Counted from the stretch's first letter, positions 43,989-54,736 are shown. The stretch: DNA of 64,000 nucleotides from Bufo bufo (GCF_905171765.1 NC_053390.1:303436622-303500621); one strand, 5' to 3'. Numbers and translations are program-made. The notes: generated from the letters alone by a model not told the origin.

Positions 43989-45285
43989 CAATAGTGGGGT
44001 TATGTCTAGTGAGCCAGGGTAACCCCAAAACTAGAGGAGAAGGCAATCCGTTAAGGACAAAACAAGATATATCCTCCACATGAGTGTCACCTACAGCTAG
44101 CCGGATATTGTGAACAATGCCCTTCAGAGATCTCTGTGAGAGTGGAGCAGAGTCAATAGCAAAAACAGGTATATCCTTTTCTAATGTGCAAACCTGAAAA
44201 CCATGCATGGCTACAAATTGAGTGTCAATAAGATTGACGGCCGCTCCACTATCGACAAAAATCTCACAAGAAATGACTTTGCTCTCTAGCGCCACCCTGG
44301 CAGACAGGAGAAAACGGGAACTGCAGGTCAGAGGAAAAGCATCAATTCCTACATCAACTTTGCCCAAAGTAGCAGATGAAGCAGAATTTGATGATTTACC
44401 TTTTGAGGTTTTTCTCTTATTATCGCTCTTAGTACAGTTCAAGAATCTCCTAGACGGACAAACATTTGCCAAATGACCTATGCCCCCACAACAAAAACAC
44501 ACCATACTCTGAGGACTAAATCCTCTTTTATCAGGGGCAAGTCGACCTAGCTGCATGGGCTCCTCCTCAGAGGGGAGCGAGACAGGATGAGGCCCCTGCA
44601 CACTGAATGAGTCCGCACCACTGCCCCTAGACTGACAATGGCTGGACAGAGAGGTCTCGTTTCTTTCTCTTAGACGCCTGTCAAGGCGTACCTCCAATGA
44701 CATGGCAGACTCTAAGGACGTTGGTCTCTCATGAAAAGCAAACGCATCTTTCAATCTCTCTGAGAGACCATGACAGAACTGACTCCGGAGTGCAGCATCA
44801 TTCCAACCCGAATCAGCTGCCCATCTCCGAAATTCAGAACAATAAAGCTCCGCAGACAGTTTGTTCTGGCATAAAACACGTAAGTTAGATTCGGCCAGAG
44901 CAACACGATCCGGGTCATCATAAATCTGCCCCAGGGCCACAAAAAATCTTTCCACGGATCGAAGGGAGGGATCCTCTGATGGCAGCGAAAAAGCCCGAGT
45001 CTGAGCATTACCCCTGAGCAGGGAGATGACAATCCTCACCCTCTGCTCCTCCTTACCAGAGGAGTGTGGACACAAGCAAAAATGGAGTTTGCATGCCTCT
45101 CTGAAGCGAACAAAATTCTCACTGCCCCCGGAGAACGTTTCCGGAAGTGAGACCTTTGGCTCGCAACAGACTCCATGAGCCGGAGCAGGGCCCAATGCTT
45201 GTAGCTGAGTCATAGATTGACGGAGATCCGCTACTTCCAAAGAAAGACCCTGCATGCGGTCAACCAGGCCAGAAAGCGGATCCAT
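43989..45285 (-). pseudogene. Gypsy gag-protease, cut by insertion
   Basis: The frame opens at 45,285 (MDPLSGLVDRM). The capsid-like part includes ETFSGGSENFVRFREACKLH. It is followed by the CCHC zinc knuckle CFCCGGIGHLANVC (near 44,490) and a retropepsin-like domain with the active-site DSGAAVNLID near 44,235. It runs without stop to the insertion at 43,988, after about 432 codons, and was originally continuous with the pol frame at 42,893. Gag and protease are intact here. The polyprotein is not. Confidence 0.92.
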
Positions 45286-45316
45286 GTCAAAAAAGGACAG
45301 TTTTGGTGGATTATAA

Positions 45317-45959
45317 TGTCACGGCTGTATGTGAGCAACAATAGTATACACAGTAAAAGAGCTACTGACCGGACCCAAACTAGGGAGGATAAAGGGTGAC
45401 CCCTGTCAGACCCTCAAAGCTCTCCCTATGCTGCTAAAGCACATGCCCGGATCCAAATGGCGGAACGAGGCATGCCCACGTACCTAAGACTGATGACCAC
45501 TGTAACCCCTACAATAGTGGAAGGGGCACGGCCACCGGTGCCCTACTCAGTATATGGAGGGAACCGTGGCCACCTCAGATCCAGTCAGAAAATAATCAGG
45601 TACACAACAATGTCTGTACACTTAGCTGAAGGTGTTGCAGCCGCAGAGAAGACGGATCCAAGGACAGCTGGCAATATCCGGAGTGCTTGCTGCAGCAGAA
45701 CACAGGTCCAGTGAACTGATAGCTACAAGTGAAGATACTAAAGCAAGAGCTACAACTGAAATGAGAACTATAATCCACGCCATACAATAGGAGGAGGGGT
45801 GATATAAAGAGAGGGAAATCAAACGCATGAGGAACAGCTGGGAGGAAGGAAACCAAAAGTAAACAGAGCAGTGAGAACTCCTCCCAGCTCTAGTAGTGAC
45901 ATCATCACAGGGGTGGAGAAACAGAGCTGTGAGAACGTCCCAAAGCTCTGGTAGTGACA
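45317..45959 (-). repeat. Gypsy 5' LTR, right copy
   Basis: It is 643 bp with TGTCAC/GTGACA termini. The outside flank GTTACTCGCGG begins at 45,960. I do not recognise a standard tRNA primer-binding site in the bases next to it on the minus strand (TTATAATCCACC). Confidence 0.9.
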
Positions 45960-46541
45960 GTTACTCGCGGTTATGTCGTCCCTGGGCAGGCTCGCATAAG
46001 TGATAAGGAGAACGGCACAGGAATTCTCTGGGGCACACTCTGGTGTAAGGGACACTGGCCAGATGGTGGTTTGAGGTGCCCTTGGTAGTCTGTATTAATG
46101 TACCAGTGGCAAGGTCCCTTGTAGTTGTGACGCCAGAACCTTTTGTATGGAGGTACAACCATTTACTGTGGTATTAATAGAGGAACTTGAGTCTGAGGGA
46201 ACTTTACTGAAGATAACTCTTGATAACAACACATCCAATGCATTAAAACAGTCTCTTGATACAATCTGGCATTAAGCACAATCTCCCATACATATGGGGA
46301 AAGGGAAATGCAAATCCTCAATGAAGTACAGGCTCTTGTAATACATAAGAAAGCTACTGCTCAGACTAGACTTGTAATAATATGAAAGTCTTACACTGGT
46401 CAAAACTCCGGCCTGATCCTAATCCTTGAATAAAGGTGCTTTTCTGAATCCTGAAACTTCTATTCCAATGTTGTTCTGACAGTTGGCCTGACTGTCCTAA
46501 GGATTTGAACTGGAGATGTAGATGCTTCAAGCTATCTCCTA
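45960..46541. repeat. duplicated flank, copy A
   Basis: An unclassified repeat with no gene, matching 57,554-58,159 from GTTACTCGCGGTTATGTCGT up to the hAT end. Copy A lacks 23 bp (GCAAGCAGAATGAAACTCAA and 3 more) after GAGTCTGAGG. Because this non-hAT flank is shared, the downstream hAT copies arose by segmental duplication, not by two transpositions. Confidence 0.82.
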
Positions 46542-46964
46542 TAGAGATGTCCCGAACTATTCGCCGGCAAACAGTTCCCGGCGAACATCGCTTGTTCGCA
46601 TTCGCCGCGGCGGGCGAACATATGCGATGTTCGGTCCACCCCCTATACGTCATCATTGAGCAGTACCTCAAAGCCAGCAGACACATTCCAGACAATCAGC
46701 AGCATACCCTCCCTCCCAGACCATCCCACCTCCTATCAAAAAGCAAGGACAGCATCCATCTTAATATCATTCGGAAGCTGCAGTGTTAGTTAGAGCAGGG
46801 ACATGGCAGCTGCTGCTGATTTAATAGGGAAATCGTTAGCTAGGCCAGTGTTCTGTGTCCACTTCAGTCCTCAAAGACTCATCTGATCTGCTGTAAGGAC
46901 AGCGTCCAGACAGCAGCCCAAAAAGCCCTTTTTAGGGCTAGTACATCAGTCTGCTTTTCTTTTC

Positions 46965-48615
46965 TCTGTAATCTAATTGCAGTTGCCTGCCAGCGTGTGT
47001 GTCAGGCCCACAGCGTGCCCACTACTGCCAGTGCCCAGTGCCACCACTCATATCTGGTGTCACAGTAGCTTGCATTTTTAAAAAAACAACAATTTTTTCA
47101 CTGTAATATATTTGCAGTTGCCTGCAAGCGTGTGTGTCAGGCCTAAAGCGTGTACTGTGCCCACTACTGCCAGTGTCCAGTGCCATCACTCATATCTGGT
47201 GTCACAGTAGCTTGCATTAAAAAAACAACAACAATTTTTTCACTGTAATATAATTGCAATTGCCTACAAGCGTGTGTGTCAGGCCTACAGCGTGTACTGT
47301 GCCCACTAATGCCAGTGCCCAGTTGCACCACTCATATCTGGTGTCACAGTAGCTTGCATTTAAAAATAAAAAACAATTCTTTCACTGTAATATAATTGCA
47401 GTTGCCTGCAAGCGTGTGTGTAAGGCCCACAGCGTGTACTGTGCCCACTACTGCCAGTGCCCAGTGCCACCACTCATATCTGGTGTCACAGTAGCTTGCA
47501 TTTAAAAATAAAAATATAATTTTTCACTGTAATATAATTGCAGTTGCCTGCAAGCGTGTGTGTCAGGCCTACAACATGTACTGTGCCCACTACTGCCAGT
47601 GCCCAGCTGCACCACTTATATCTGGTGTCACAGTAGCTTGCATTTAAAAAAATAAAATAAAATTTCACTGTAATATAATTGCAGTTACCTGCAAGTGTGT
47701 GTGTCAGGCCTACAACGTGTACTGTGCCCACTACTGCCAGTGCCCAGTGCCACCACTCATATCTGGTGTCACAGTAGCTTGCATTTAAAAATAAAAATAA
47801 ATTTTTTCACTGTAATACAATTGCAGTTGCCTGCAAGCGTGTGTGTCAGGACCACAGCGTGCACTGTGCCCACTACTGCCAGTGCCCAGTGCCACCACTC
47901 ATATCTGGTGTCACAGTAGCTTGCATTTAAAAATAAAAATAAAATTTTCACTGTAATATAATTGCAGTTGCCTGCAAGCGTGTGTGTCAGGCCTACAACG
48001 TGTACTGTGCCCAGTACTGCCAGTGCCCAGTGCCACCACTCATATCTGGTGTCACAGTAGCTTGCATTTAAAAATAAAAAACAATTCTTTCACTGTAATC
48101 TAATTGCAGTTGCCTGCAAGCGTGTGTGTCAGGCCTACAGCGTGTACTGTGCCCACTACTGCCAGTGCCCAGTTGCACCACTCATATCTGGTGTCACAGT
48201 AGCTTGCATTTAAAAATAAAAAACAATTCTTTCACTGTAATATAATTGCAGTTGCCTGCAAGCGTGTGTGTAAGGCCCACAGCGTGTACTGTGCCCACTA
48301 CTGCCAGTGCCCAGTGCCACCACTCATATCTGGTGTCACAGTAGCTTGCATTTAAAAATAAAAATATAATTTTTCACTGTAATATAATTGCAGTTGCCTG
48401 CAAGCGTGTGTGTCAGGCCTACAACATGTACTGTGCCCACTACTGCCAGTGCCCAGCTGCACCACTTATATCTGGTGTCACAGTAGCTTGCATTTAAGAA
48501 AATAAAATAAAATTTCACTGTAATATAATTGCAGTTGCCTGCAAGTGTGTGTGTCAGGCCTACAACGTGTACTGTGCCCACTACTGCCAGTGCCCAGTTG
48601 CACCACTCATATCTG
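46965..48615 (+). repeat. hAT family 2 tandem array, about 141-bp unit (copy A)
   Basis: About 12 units, each with GTAATATAATTGCAGTTGCC, AAGCGTGTGTGTCAGGCC, CCACTACTGCCAGTGCCCAG, TATCTGGTGTCACAGTAGC and an A-rich spacer of variable length. A higher-order repeat is visible: 47,380-47,690 recurs almost unchanged at 48,230-48,540. Minus-strand open frames are artefacts. One more unit follows the insertions at 50,330-50,448. Confidence 0.94.
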
Positions 48616-48619
48616 GTGT

Positions 48620-49220
48620 TGTAAGGGTCAGCCCCTAGAATACTGTTTTTTGTACAGATATCTACAATATGGTGCTTCATAGACTGTAATGACTTATTTC
48701 AGCCACTAGAGGCCACTGTGGCTCTGAGAATGAGGAAGCTGAAGTGTTGCTGAGATGCACAAGAGGTAGGAGGAGCCAGAAGTTCCAGGGGTTTGAGTCC
48801 TGGCTGGAGGTGGGAGTGTCCTGAGAGCTGTGAGAGGATGGCTGCCATGTTAGGAGCCAAGTAAAGGCTAGTGATAGGACATGGAGCCTGACTGATAGAG
48901 TCCTGAGAAGCTGGCTGTGCTGGAGACAGGCCAAGATAGACTCTGAACTGAAGTGCTGCAGCTGTGACCCAGAGAAAGAGACTTCACTGTGTGTTCCAGA
49001 AGAAGTGGGACCGTGTAGAGACCCGTACCAGACGAGTACCAGCCGGATCCCTCCTGCCAGAGGTGGAGAGCTGCATCTGTTGTGACCAGAGGGATAAAGA
49101 CAGACAAGCAAGCGACCGGACCTGGATCCAGACTGCATCTTATGGGATCCAAGAGAATCTGCAGAACTGTGAGTGGCACCGGTGCTGATCTGTGATAGGT
49201 TATAGAGTCAGGGACTTAGT
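48620..49220 (+). repeat. LTR fragment inside the array (copy A)
   Basis: It begins TGTAAGGGTCAGCCCCTAG after GTGT and matches the solo LTR at 60,386-61,313 for 601 bp, then breaks off at GGGACTTAGT. The remaining 327 bp and about 180 bp of array are missing and replaced by the hammerhead-bearing insert. Confidence 0.88.
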
Positions 49221-50324
49221 AATTGACCACTGAGGAAGAGACCAGAAAGTGTCTCGAAACGCGTCTGGTCTGAGGAAACAGTGAGGACTTCAAAGGATCT
49301 GACTCTGAAAGTGAAGATTGTTTGATGAAAATATTCGCTACCGCTATAAATTTTCAAATCTTCCCACAGTCAAAGGATTGGCCAATCAACAACCAGGATC
49401 CGTGTGACACCAAGCTGCATCATCATCACGTGCACCATCACGTGCAGCATCACATGGTAAGGCAAGCGATCACGTGGGACGCCACGCAGGTCCTTGCAGA
49501 ACAGAAGACACTACAATAAGCCGAAGAGGGGTAAAGTACAACGCAACCTTAATTGCTCATATGCATTATTATGGAATGTACTTTTTATAACAATATAAGC
49601 AATATCCACTAAGATTAATTGGAAAGCCTATATGCAAATTTGAGCGAACCAGCAAATTACCAGGAGTGTCGCTCTCTCTTTAAAAGACGAGCATCCTACT
49701 ACATAACTTATACGGCTATAATAGCAGTTAACCCTAAGTGTTCCAACACATGAACACTATCTATGCGACATATATGCTATGTTTTATATTTAAAAAATTT
49801 TCAAAGAGCACTGATTTGCCATTTAATATTTTTGTTGTGCACAACACATCTTTACTCAATTGAGCAGCATTTTCTCACAATTGTTTTGCACGGACATTTT
49901 TATATATTTTTTCTTCATTGGATTTTATATGAGAAGATATCTCACACTTTTTAAAGACTACTACAACTCTATAAAATTGAATCTACGCAGCACTAAATAT
50001 TTATGTGACTATATTTTCACGGACTCTAGAATATATTGAAAGAAACTTTTGAACATTGGAACATTATCCCTGCCATAAATACCCTGATCTTGTTTATTAT
50101 TGCCCATTTTTTCACATAAAGCAGTCCAATCAGACCTTATCCCAAGCAACATCACGAATTGTCATCTCACTTTACTATTTGCAACTTTTGGTGATTCCTA
50201 CCATTATTTTCCTCTCATAATTTTATTAATAGCATTTATTTTAATTAAACATTTTAACCAACAATAATAAATATCTTTTAATTTAAACCAAGTGCGAGTG
50301 TGCCATCACAATTCTCTCTTTTTA
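49221..50324 (+). mobile_element. 1.1-kb hammerhead-bearing insert (copy A only)
   Basis: It is absent from copy B. It starts with a hammerhead motif, continues with AT-rich noncoding DNA (49,540-50,310) and ends before TTTTTTCACTGTAATATAAT of the array. There is no target duplication, and about 510 bp of host are missing, so the integration or a later event deleted flanking DNA. Size and layout (ribozyme at the 5' end, no gene) resemble the insert at 42,894-43,988. Confidence 0.7.
49225..49270 (+). ncRNA. type I hammerhead ribozyme motif, GUC cleavage site
   Basis: Stem I is GACCA (49,225-49,229) with TGGTC (49,266-49,270). The core is CTGAGGA (49,230-49,236). Stem II is GAGAC (49,238-49,242) with GTCTC (49,251-49,255), loop of 8. 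GAAA is at 49,256-49,259, the minimal stem III CGCG, and the cleavage triplet GTC (49,263-49,265). All invariant positions are present, including the C missing from the PLE1, PLE3 and 43.9-kb motifs. An unpaired A precedes stem II, as in PLE2. Cleavage is predicted after 49,265. Confidence 0.85.
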
Positions 50325-50475
50325 TTTTTTCACTGTAATATAATTGCAGTTGCCTGCAAGCGTGTGTGTCAGGCCCACAGCGTGTACTGTGCCCACTACT
50401 GCCAGTGCCCAGTGCCACCACTCATATCTGGTGTCACAGTAGCTTGCACGCATAATACAACTAATTGAAAAAAAA

Positions 50476-51278
50476 ATGACTGGCAGAGGCAGGCCTCTCT
50501 GCAGGGGCCGTCGTGGTCATGGTGCTGTGATTTCCTTTGGCCCTAGAATAATGCCCAGTGTTCAGAGGCCACGTACCCTGAACTCGAAAAGTTCTGAGGA
50601 CATAGTTGACTGGCTAACACAGGACACCCAATCTTCTACAGCTTCCGCTAGGAACCTTGACGCACCATCCTCCTCCAGCTCAGCTTCGGGCACCTCTCAA
50701 GTTACCACTCGCCCGCCTGCCGCCACCACCAACACTAGCACCACAGCTGCTTCACTTGATCTGTCAGAGGAGTTATTTACACATCAGTTGGAAGAAATGA
50801 GTGATGCACAACCATTATTGCCAGAGGATGTAGATAACAGGGATATGTCTCAGTCAGGCAGCATTACACACATGGACGTACGGTGTGATGATGATGATGT
50901 TGTACCCGCTGCTGCTTCCTTTGCTGAGTTGTCAGATACAAGTGAAGCGGTTGATGATGACGATGTGTCCGTGGATGTCACGTGGGTGCCTGCTCGAAGA
51001 GAAGAAGAAGAGGGGGAAAGTTCAGATGGGGAGACAGAGAGGAGGAGGAGACGAGTTGGAAGCAGGGGGAGGTCGTTGCAAGGAGCTAGCGGCACAGTCA
51101 GACAGCATGTATCGGCACCCGGGGTCAGCCAGACAGCACGCCAATCAACGCATGCTGTTGCCACCACCAGAATGCCGTCATTGCAAAGCTCAGCAGTGTG
51201 GCATTTTTTTTGTGTGTCTGCCTCTGATAACAGCGATGCCATTTGCAACCTGTGCCAAAAGAAACTGAGTCGTGGGAA
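50476..51278 (+). pseudogene. hAT family 2 transposase, N-terminal part (copy A)
   Basis: The ATG at 50,476 follows a run of nine A. The N-terminus is basic (MTGRGRPLCRGRRGHG), then Ser/Thr-rich and acidic (CDDDDVVPAAASFAE). The BED finger begins at SAVWHFFCVSASDNSDAICN and CQKKLSRGK, but the match to copy B ends inside it, before the two His. No catalytic domain remains. Copy A keeps the start codon that copy B has lost. Confidence 0.88.
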
Positions 51279-51587
51279 ACTACTTTATACTTGTACCAAA
51301 AACATTATTTGTTACCACATATGACAGGAGGTGGCAGCACAATCCTTGACTTATGAGAAAAACTCTGAAGGCCATCTAGGAAATAAAATGAACAGATTTT
51401 CATTAAAATGAAAATTATTGTAAAAACTCTTTTGATATATTACCAGTTTTATGCTGCACTGTTTGAGGGCATAATAAACTAGTGACATAAAAAGACATTT
51501 ATTGTCCCCTTTATGCCAAAAAATGGCTTCAAAAAGTCATAAAGTTTAGTGCACCCCATATTTGCTCAAATTTTTGCACATCACATT
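51279..51587. other. no gene seen
   Basis: AT-rich DNA between the truncated hAT and a Tc1-like element. No terminal repeats or coding region recognised. Confidence 0.6.
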
Positions 51588-51589
51588 TA

Positions 51590-53214
51590 CAGTGGATATA
51601 AAAAGTCTACACACCCCTGTTAAAATGTCAGGTTTCTGTGATGTAAAAAAAATTAGACAAAGATAAATCATTTCAGAACTTTTTCCACCTTTAATGTGAG
51701 CTATAAACTGTACCACTCAATTGAAAAACTAACTGAAATATTTTAGGTAGAGGGAAGAAAAAATATAAAAATAAAATAATATGCTTGCATAAGCGTGCAC
51801 ACCCTTATACTAATACTTTGTTGACGCACCTTTTGATTTTATTACAGCACTCAGTCTTTTTGGGTATGAGTCTATCAGCATGGCACATTTTGACTTGGCA
51901 AGATTTGCCCACTCTTCTTGGCAAAAACACTCCAAATCTGTCAGATTGCGATGTCATCTCCTGTGCACAGCCCTCTTCAGATCACCCCACAGATTTTCAA
52001 TAGGATTCAGGTCTGGGCTCTGGCTGAGCCATTCCAAAACTTTAATCTTCTTCTGGTGAAGCCATTCCTTTGTTGATTTGGATGTATGCTTTGGGTCGTT
52101 TTCATGCTGAAAGATGAAGTTCCTCTTCATGTTCAGCTTTCTAGCAGAAGCCTGAAGGTTTGGTGCCAATATTGACTGGTATTTGGAACTGTTCATAATT
52201 CCCTCTAGCTTAACTAAGTTCCAGCTGAAGAAAAACAGCCCCTTGGCATGATGCTGCCACCACCATGCTTCACTGTGGGTATGGTGTTCTTTTGGTGATG
52301 TGCAGTGTTGTTTTTGGGCCAAATATATCTTTTGGAATTATGGCCAAAAAGTTCAACCTTGCTTTTATCAGACCATAACACCTTTTCCCACATGCTTTTG
52401 GGAGACTTCAGATGTGTTTTTGCAAAATGTAGCATGGCTTGGATGTTTTTCTTCGTAAGAAAAGGCTTTCATCTTGCCACTCTACCCCATTGCCCAGACA
52501 TATGAAGAATACGGGAGATTATTGTCACATGTACCACACAGCCAGTACTTGCCAGATATTCCTGCAGCTCCTTTAATGTTGCTGTAGGCCTCTTGGTAGC
52601 CTCCCAGACCAGTTTTAGTCTCGTCTTTTTCTCAATTTTGGAGGGACGTCCAGTTCTTGGTAATGTCACTGTTGTGCCATATTTTCTCCACTTGATGATG
52701 ACTGTCTTCACTGTGTTCCAAGGTATATCTAATGCCTTGGAAATTCTTTTGTGCCCTTCTCCTGACTGATACCTTTTAACAATGAGATCCCTCTGATGCT
52801 TTGGAAGCTCTCTGTGGACCATGGCTTCTGCTGTGGGATGTGACTAAGAAAATTTCAGGAAAGACCAAGTAGAGCAGCTGAACTTTATTTGGGGTTAATC
52901 AGAGGCACTTTAAATGATGGCAGGTGTATGCTGACTCCTATTTAACATGATTGTGATTGCTTAATTCTGAACACAGCTACATCCCCAGTTATAAGAGGGT
53001 GTGCACACTCTTGCAACCACATTATTTTAGTTTTTTTGTTTGTTTTTCTTCCATCTACCTAAAAGATTTCAGTTTGTTTTTCAATTGGGTGGTACAGTTT
53101 ATAGGTCACATTAAAGGTGGAAAAAGTTCTGAAATGATTTATCTTTGTCTCATTTTTTTACAGCACAGGAACCTGACATTTTAACAGGGGTGTGCAGACT
53201 TTTTATATCCACTG
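51590..53214 (-). mobile_element. Tc1-like DD34E transposon, inactivated
   Basis: The ends CAGTGGATATAAAAAGTCTA and, inverted, CAGTGGATATAAAAAGTCTG are flanked by TA (51,588-51,589 and 53,215-53,216). They continue through a CACCCCTGTTAAAATGTCAG block and long inverted repeats with an inner TTTCAGAACTTTTTCCACCT pair. The 1,625 bp is full length. Confidence 0.94.
51954..52822 (-). pseudogene. Tc1-like transposase, stop, frameshift and altered catalytic Asp
   Basis: The ATG at 52,822 (MVHRELPKHQRDLIVKRYQS) opens the paired-like HTH region with the RTGRPSKIEKK linker. A TGA at 52,471-52,469 interrupts it in frame (CGA decay likely). The first catalytic Asp is in [12 protein letters not shown] frameshift falls near 52,215-52,240. 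In the last part the second catalytic Asp is Glu (FIFQHENDPKH instead of the family's QDND-type motif), and the third is present in DLNPIENLWG. Decay continues past 51,954. Inactive. Confidence 0.92.
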
Positions 53215-53216
53215 TA

Positions 53217-53633
53217 AGTATCTGTGCATTGCTGCTGTGGAGAATTTGCCATGGGAACTATTTGGAATTGTGCCTTGAGACAGTTGAATGTACTACTTCT
53301 CCCATTCTCCACTTTAGTTCCACTCTAGTAAAGAGAGACTTGTTTATTTAAAACAACTGGTTCCTGACTCCAGCACCATATGTCGGCCACTGCACCTACA
53401 TCTCCTGCCATGCACCCTGACAAAACACCTAACACCAAGAGCATGCCAACTACCACCAAGCAGGAGCCCCAACATCACGGTGTGCCCTGAAGGAAGAAAG
53501 AATGAGCCGTCCTGTCACTGGGCAGCCCTAGGGATCATAGAAGTGAGGATTGCCACTGTGTACAATTATTATTTCCAGAGCCACTACCTCTCCCATCCTC
53601 CATGCACTTACTCCTACTGGGCTTACAGATGTA
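53217..53633. other. no gene seen
   Basis: About 0.4 kb of mixed-composition DNA without recognised repeats or coding signals. Confidence 0.55.
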
Positions 53634-54326
53634 CCATATTTTTTACCCAATGAGACACACCTGCCCATAAGACGAAACTAGGTTTTAGAGGAGGAAAATA
53701 AGGAAAAAATATTTTTCATTAGACCTCAGCTCAGACCCCCAATCAGAAACCCAATGTTAATCAGACCTCAGCTTAGAGCCCCAAACAGAACCCTAATGTC
53801 AACTCAGACCCCCAATGTTAATAAGACCCCCAATCAGACCTCAGCTCAGACCCCCAATAAGACCTCAGATCAGACCCAAATGTGAAAAAGATCCCCCCTC
53901 TTCAGACCCACAATGTGAATGACACCCCAGGCAGACCTCAGATCAGACCCCCATGCGCAGATCAGCAAAAAAATTAATAAATACTCCCCTGCTCCGGACT
54001 CCGCCACTGCTCCTGACATCCACTCTATACTTGTTCTTCCTGTTGCACTCTGTGCTGTGACCCGACGCAACACAGCATAAGGTCACAGAACGTGCAGAAT
54101 TCCTTACGATGTGTGCAGTTACAGCACAGCGAGAGGCCGAGGAAGACCAGGAGGCGGTGAATACAGAGCCTGGGGAGCACTGCATTCACCGCTTCCCGGT
54201 CCTCCTGTACTAATTAGTACTTCTATAATGGAAGCACTCATTAGTATTCGCCCCATAAAATGCATTGACATCCCCCCCCACACTTTGGGGGTAAAAAAAG
54301 TGCTTCTTACAGGGCAAAAAATACGG
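53634..54326. mobile_element. MITE with TA flanks and internal minisatellite
   Basis: The ends CCATATTTTTTACCCAATGA and, inverted, CCGTATTTTTTGCCCTGTAA are flanked by TA. The inside has irregular 20-30-bp repeats of CAGACCTCAGCTCAGACCC (53,725-53,950). Next to the left end, CTAGGTTTTAGAGGAGGAAA is the inverse of CTCCTCAAAAACCTAGGTGC at 5,552-5,572, so a piece of the same family lies inside the hAT at 4,204-5,775. No gene. Confidence 0.7.
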
Positions 54327-54662
54327 TATATCAAAATGACCATTATGGAAAGGGGACAATTTTAAAATATACAGTATAATAACAAGTTTTTAAATTTACT
54401 GTCTGTATAATTTCCTCATAATTTTAAAGGTCTCTCCCATTATCCAATAAGATCTTTCATTGTTTGCATCCAGTGGCTATAAATCTGTCCTTTTCATGTT
54501 ACACATGAGTGAATGGCTCATTAGAGGACACATCCCTGATAACTATACTGAAACCAGTGGTCTTCCCATATAATATCCATTTAAGTTGAAAAATAAAATG
54601 TACTGACATTCGTGATATATATCCTCCTCTATTCAGCACTGGAACCAGAGGTGGAGGCTACT

Positions 54663-54693
54663 ATGCAAATATGCAAGACTCCAGCATATAAAG
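54663..54693 (+). promoter_or_regulatory. IGHV promoter: octamer and TATA box
   Basis: A perfect immunoglobulin octamer ATGCAAAT at 54,663-54,670 (bound by OCT1/OCT2 in B cells) is followed 16 bp later by TATAAAG (54,687-54,693). The leader ATG is 43 bp after the TATA box. Octamer, TATA and ATG in this order and spacing are diagnostic of IG variable gene promoters. Confidence 0.92.
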
Positions 54694-54736
54694 AATTGGA
54701 CAATTTATCATTCTCTACCTTATCTAAATCAGCCCA

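Larger units (their letters stand above)
40844..45959 (-). mobile_element. Ty3/Gypsy retrotransposon, 3'-truncated in integrase
   Basis: Minus-strand order from the right: 5' LTR (45,317-45,959), gag-protease (43,989-45,285), insertion (42,894-43,988), RT, RNase H and integrase (40,844-42,893). The 3' end of pol and the 3' LTR are missing, replaced at 40,843 by the duplication junction. Domain order protease, RT, RNase H, integrase identifies Ty3/Gypsy rather than Copia. Confidence 0.93.
46542..51278 (+). mobile_element. hAT transposon family 2, copy A (3'-truncated)
   Basis: The left end is TAGAGATGTCCCGAAC, followed by dense CGAAC/GTTCG words (46,553-46,635). Next come a 141-bp tandem array, an LTR fragment, a hammerhead-bearing insert, the end of the array and the start of the transposase gene. 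It stops at about 51,278, where the match to copy B ends and unrelated AT-rich DNA begins. It differs from family 1 in ends, repeats and protein, but shares the BED-finger hAT plan. Confidence 0.9.

Noticed and set aside
45290..45316. Primer-binding site of the Gypsy element
   Set aside because: The bases next to the LTR do not show the TGG start expected for a tRNA 3' end complement.
46965..48615. Regular 141-bp repeats resembling a CRISPR-like array
   Set aside because: Units are contiguous with no unique spacers, lie inside a vertebrate hAT element, and include long-unit variation. It is a subterminal satellite.
47486..48680. Minus-strand open frames with repeated WALAVVGTVHVVGLTHTLAG, also at 59,123-60,347
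   Set aside because: Array-driven frames. Each repeat unit encodes the same peptide antisense. Not genes.
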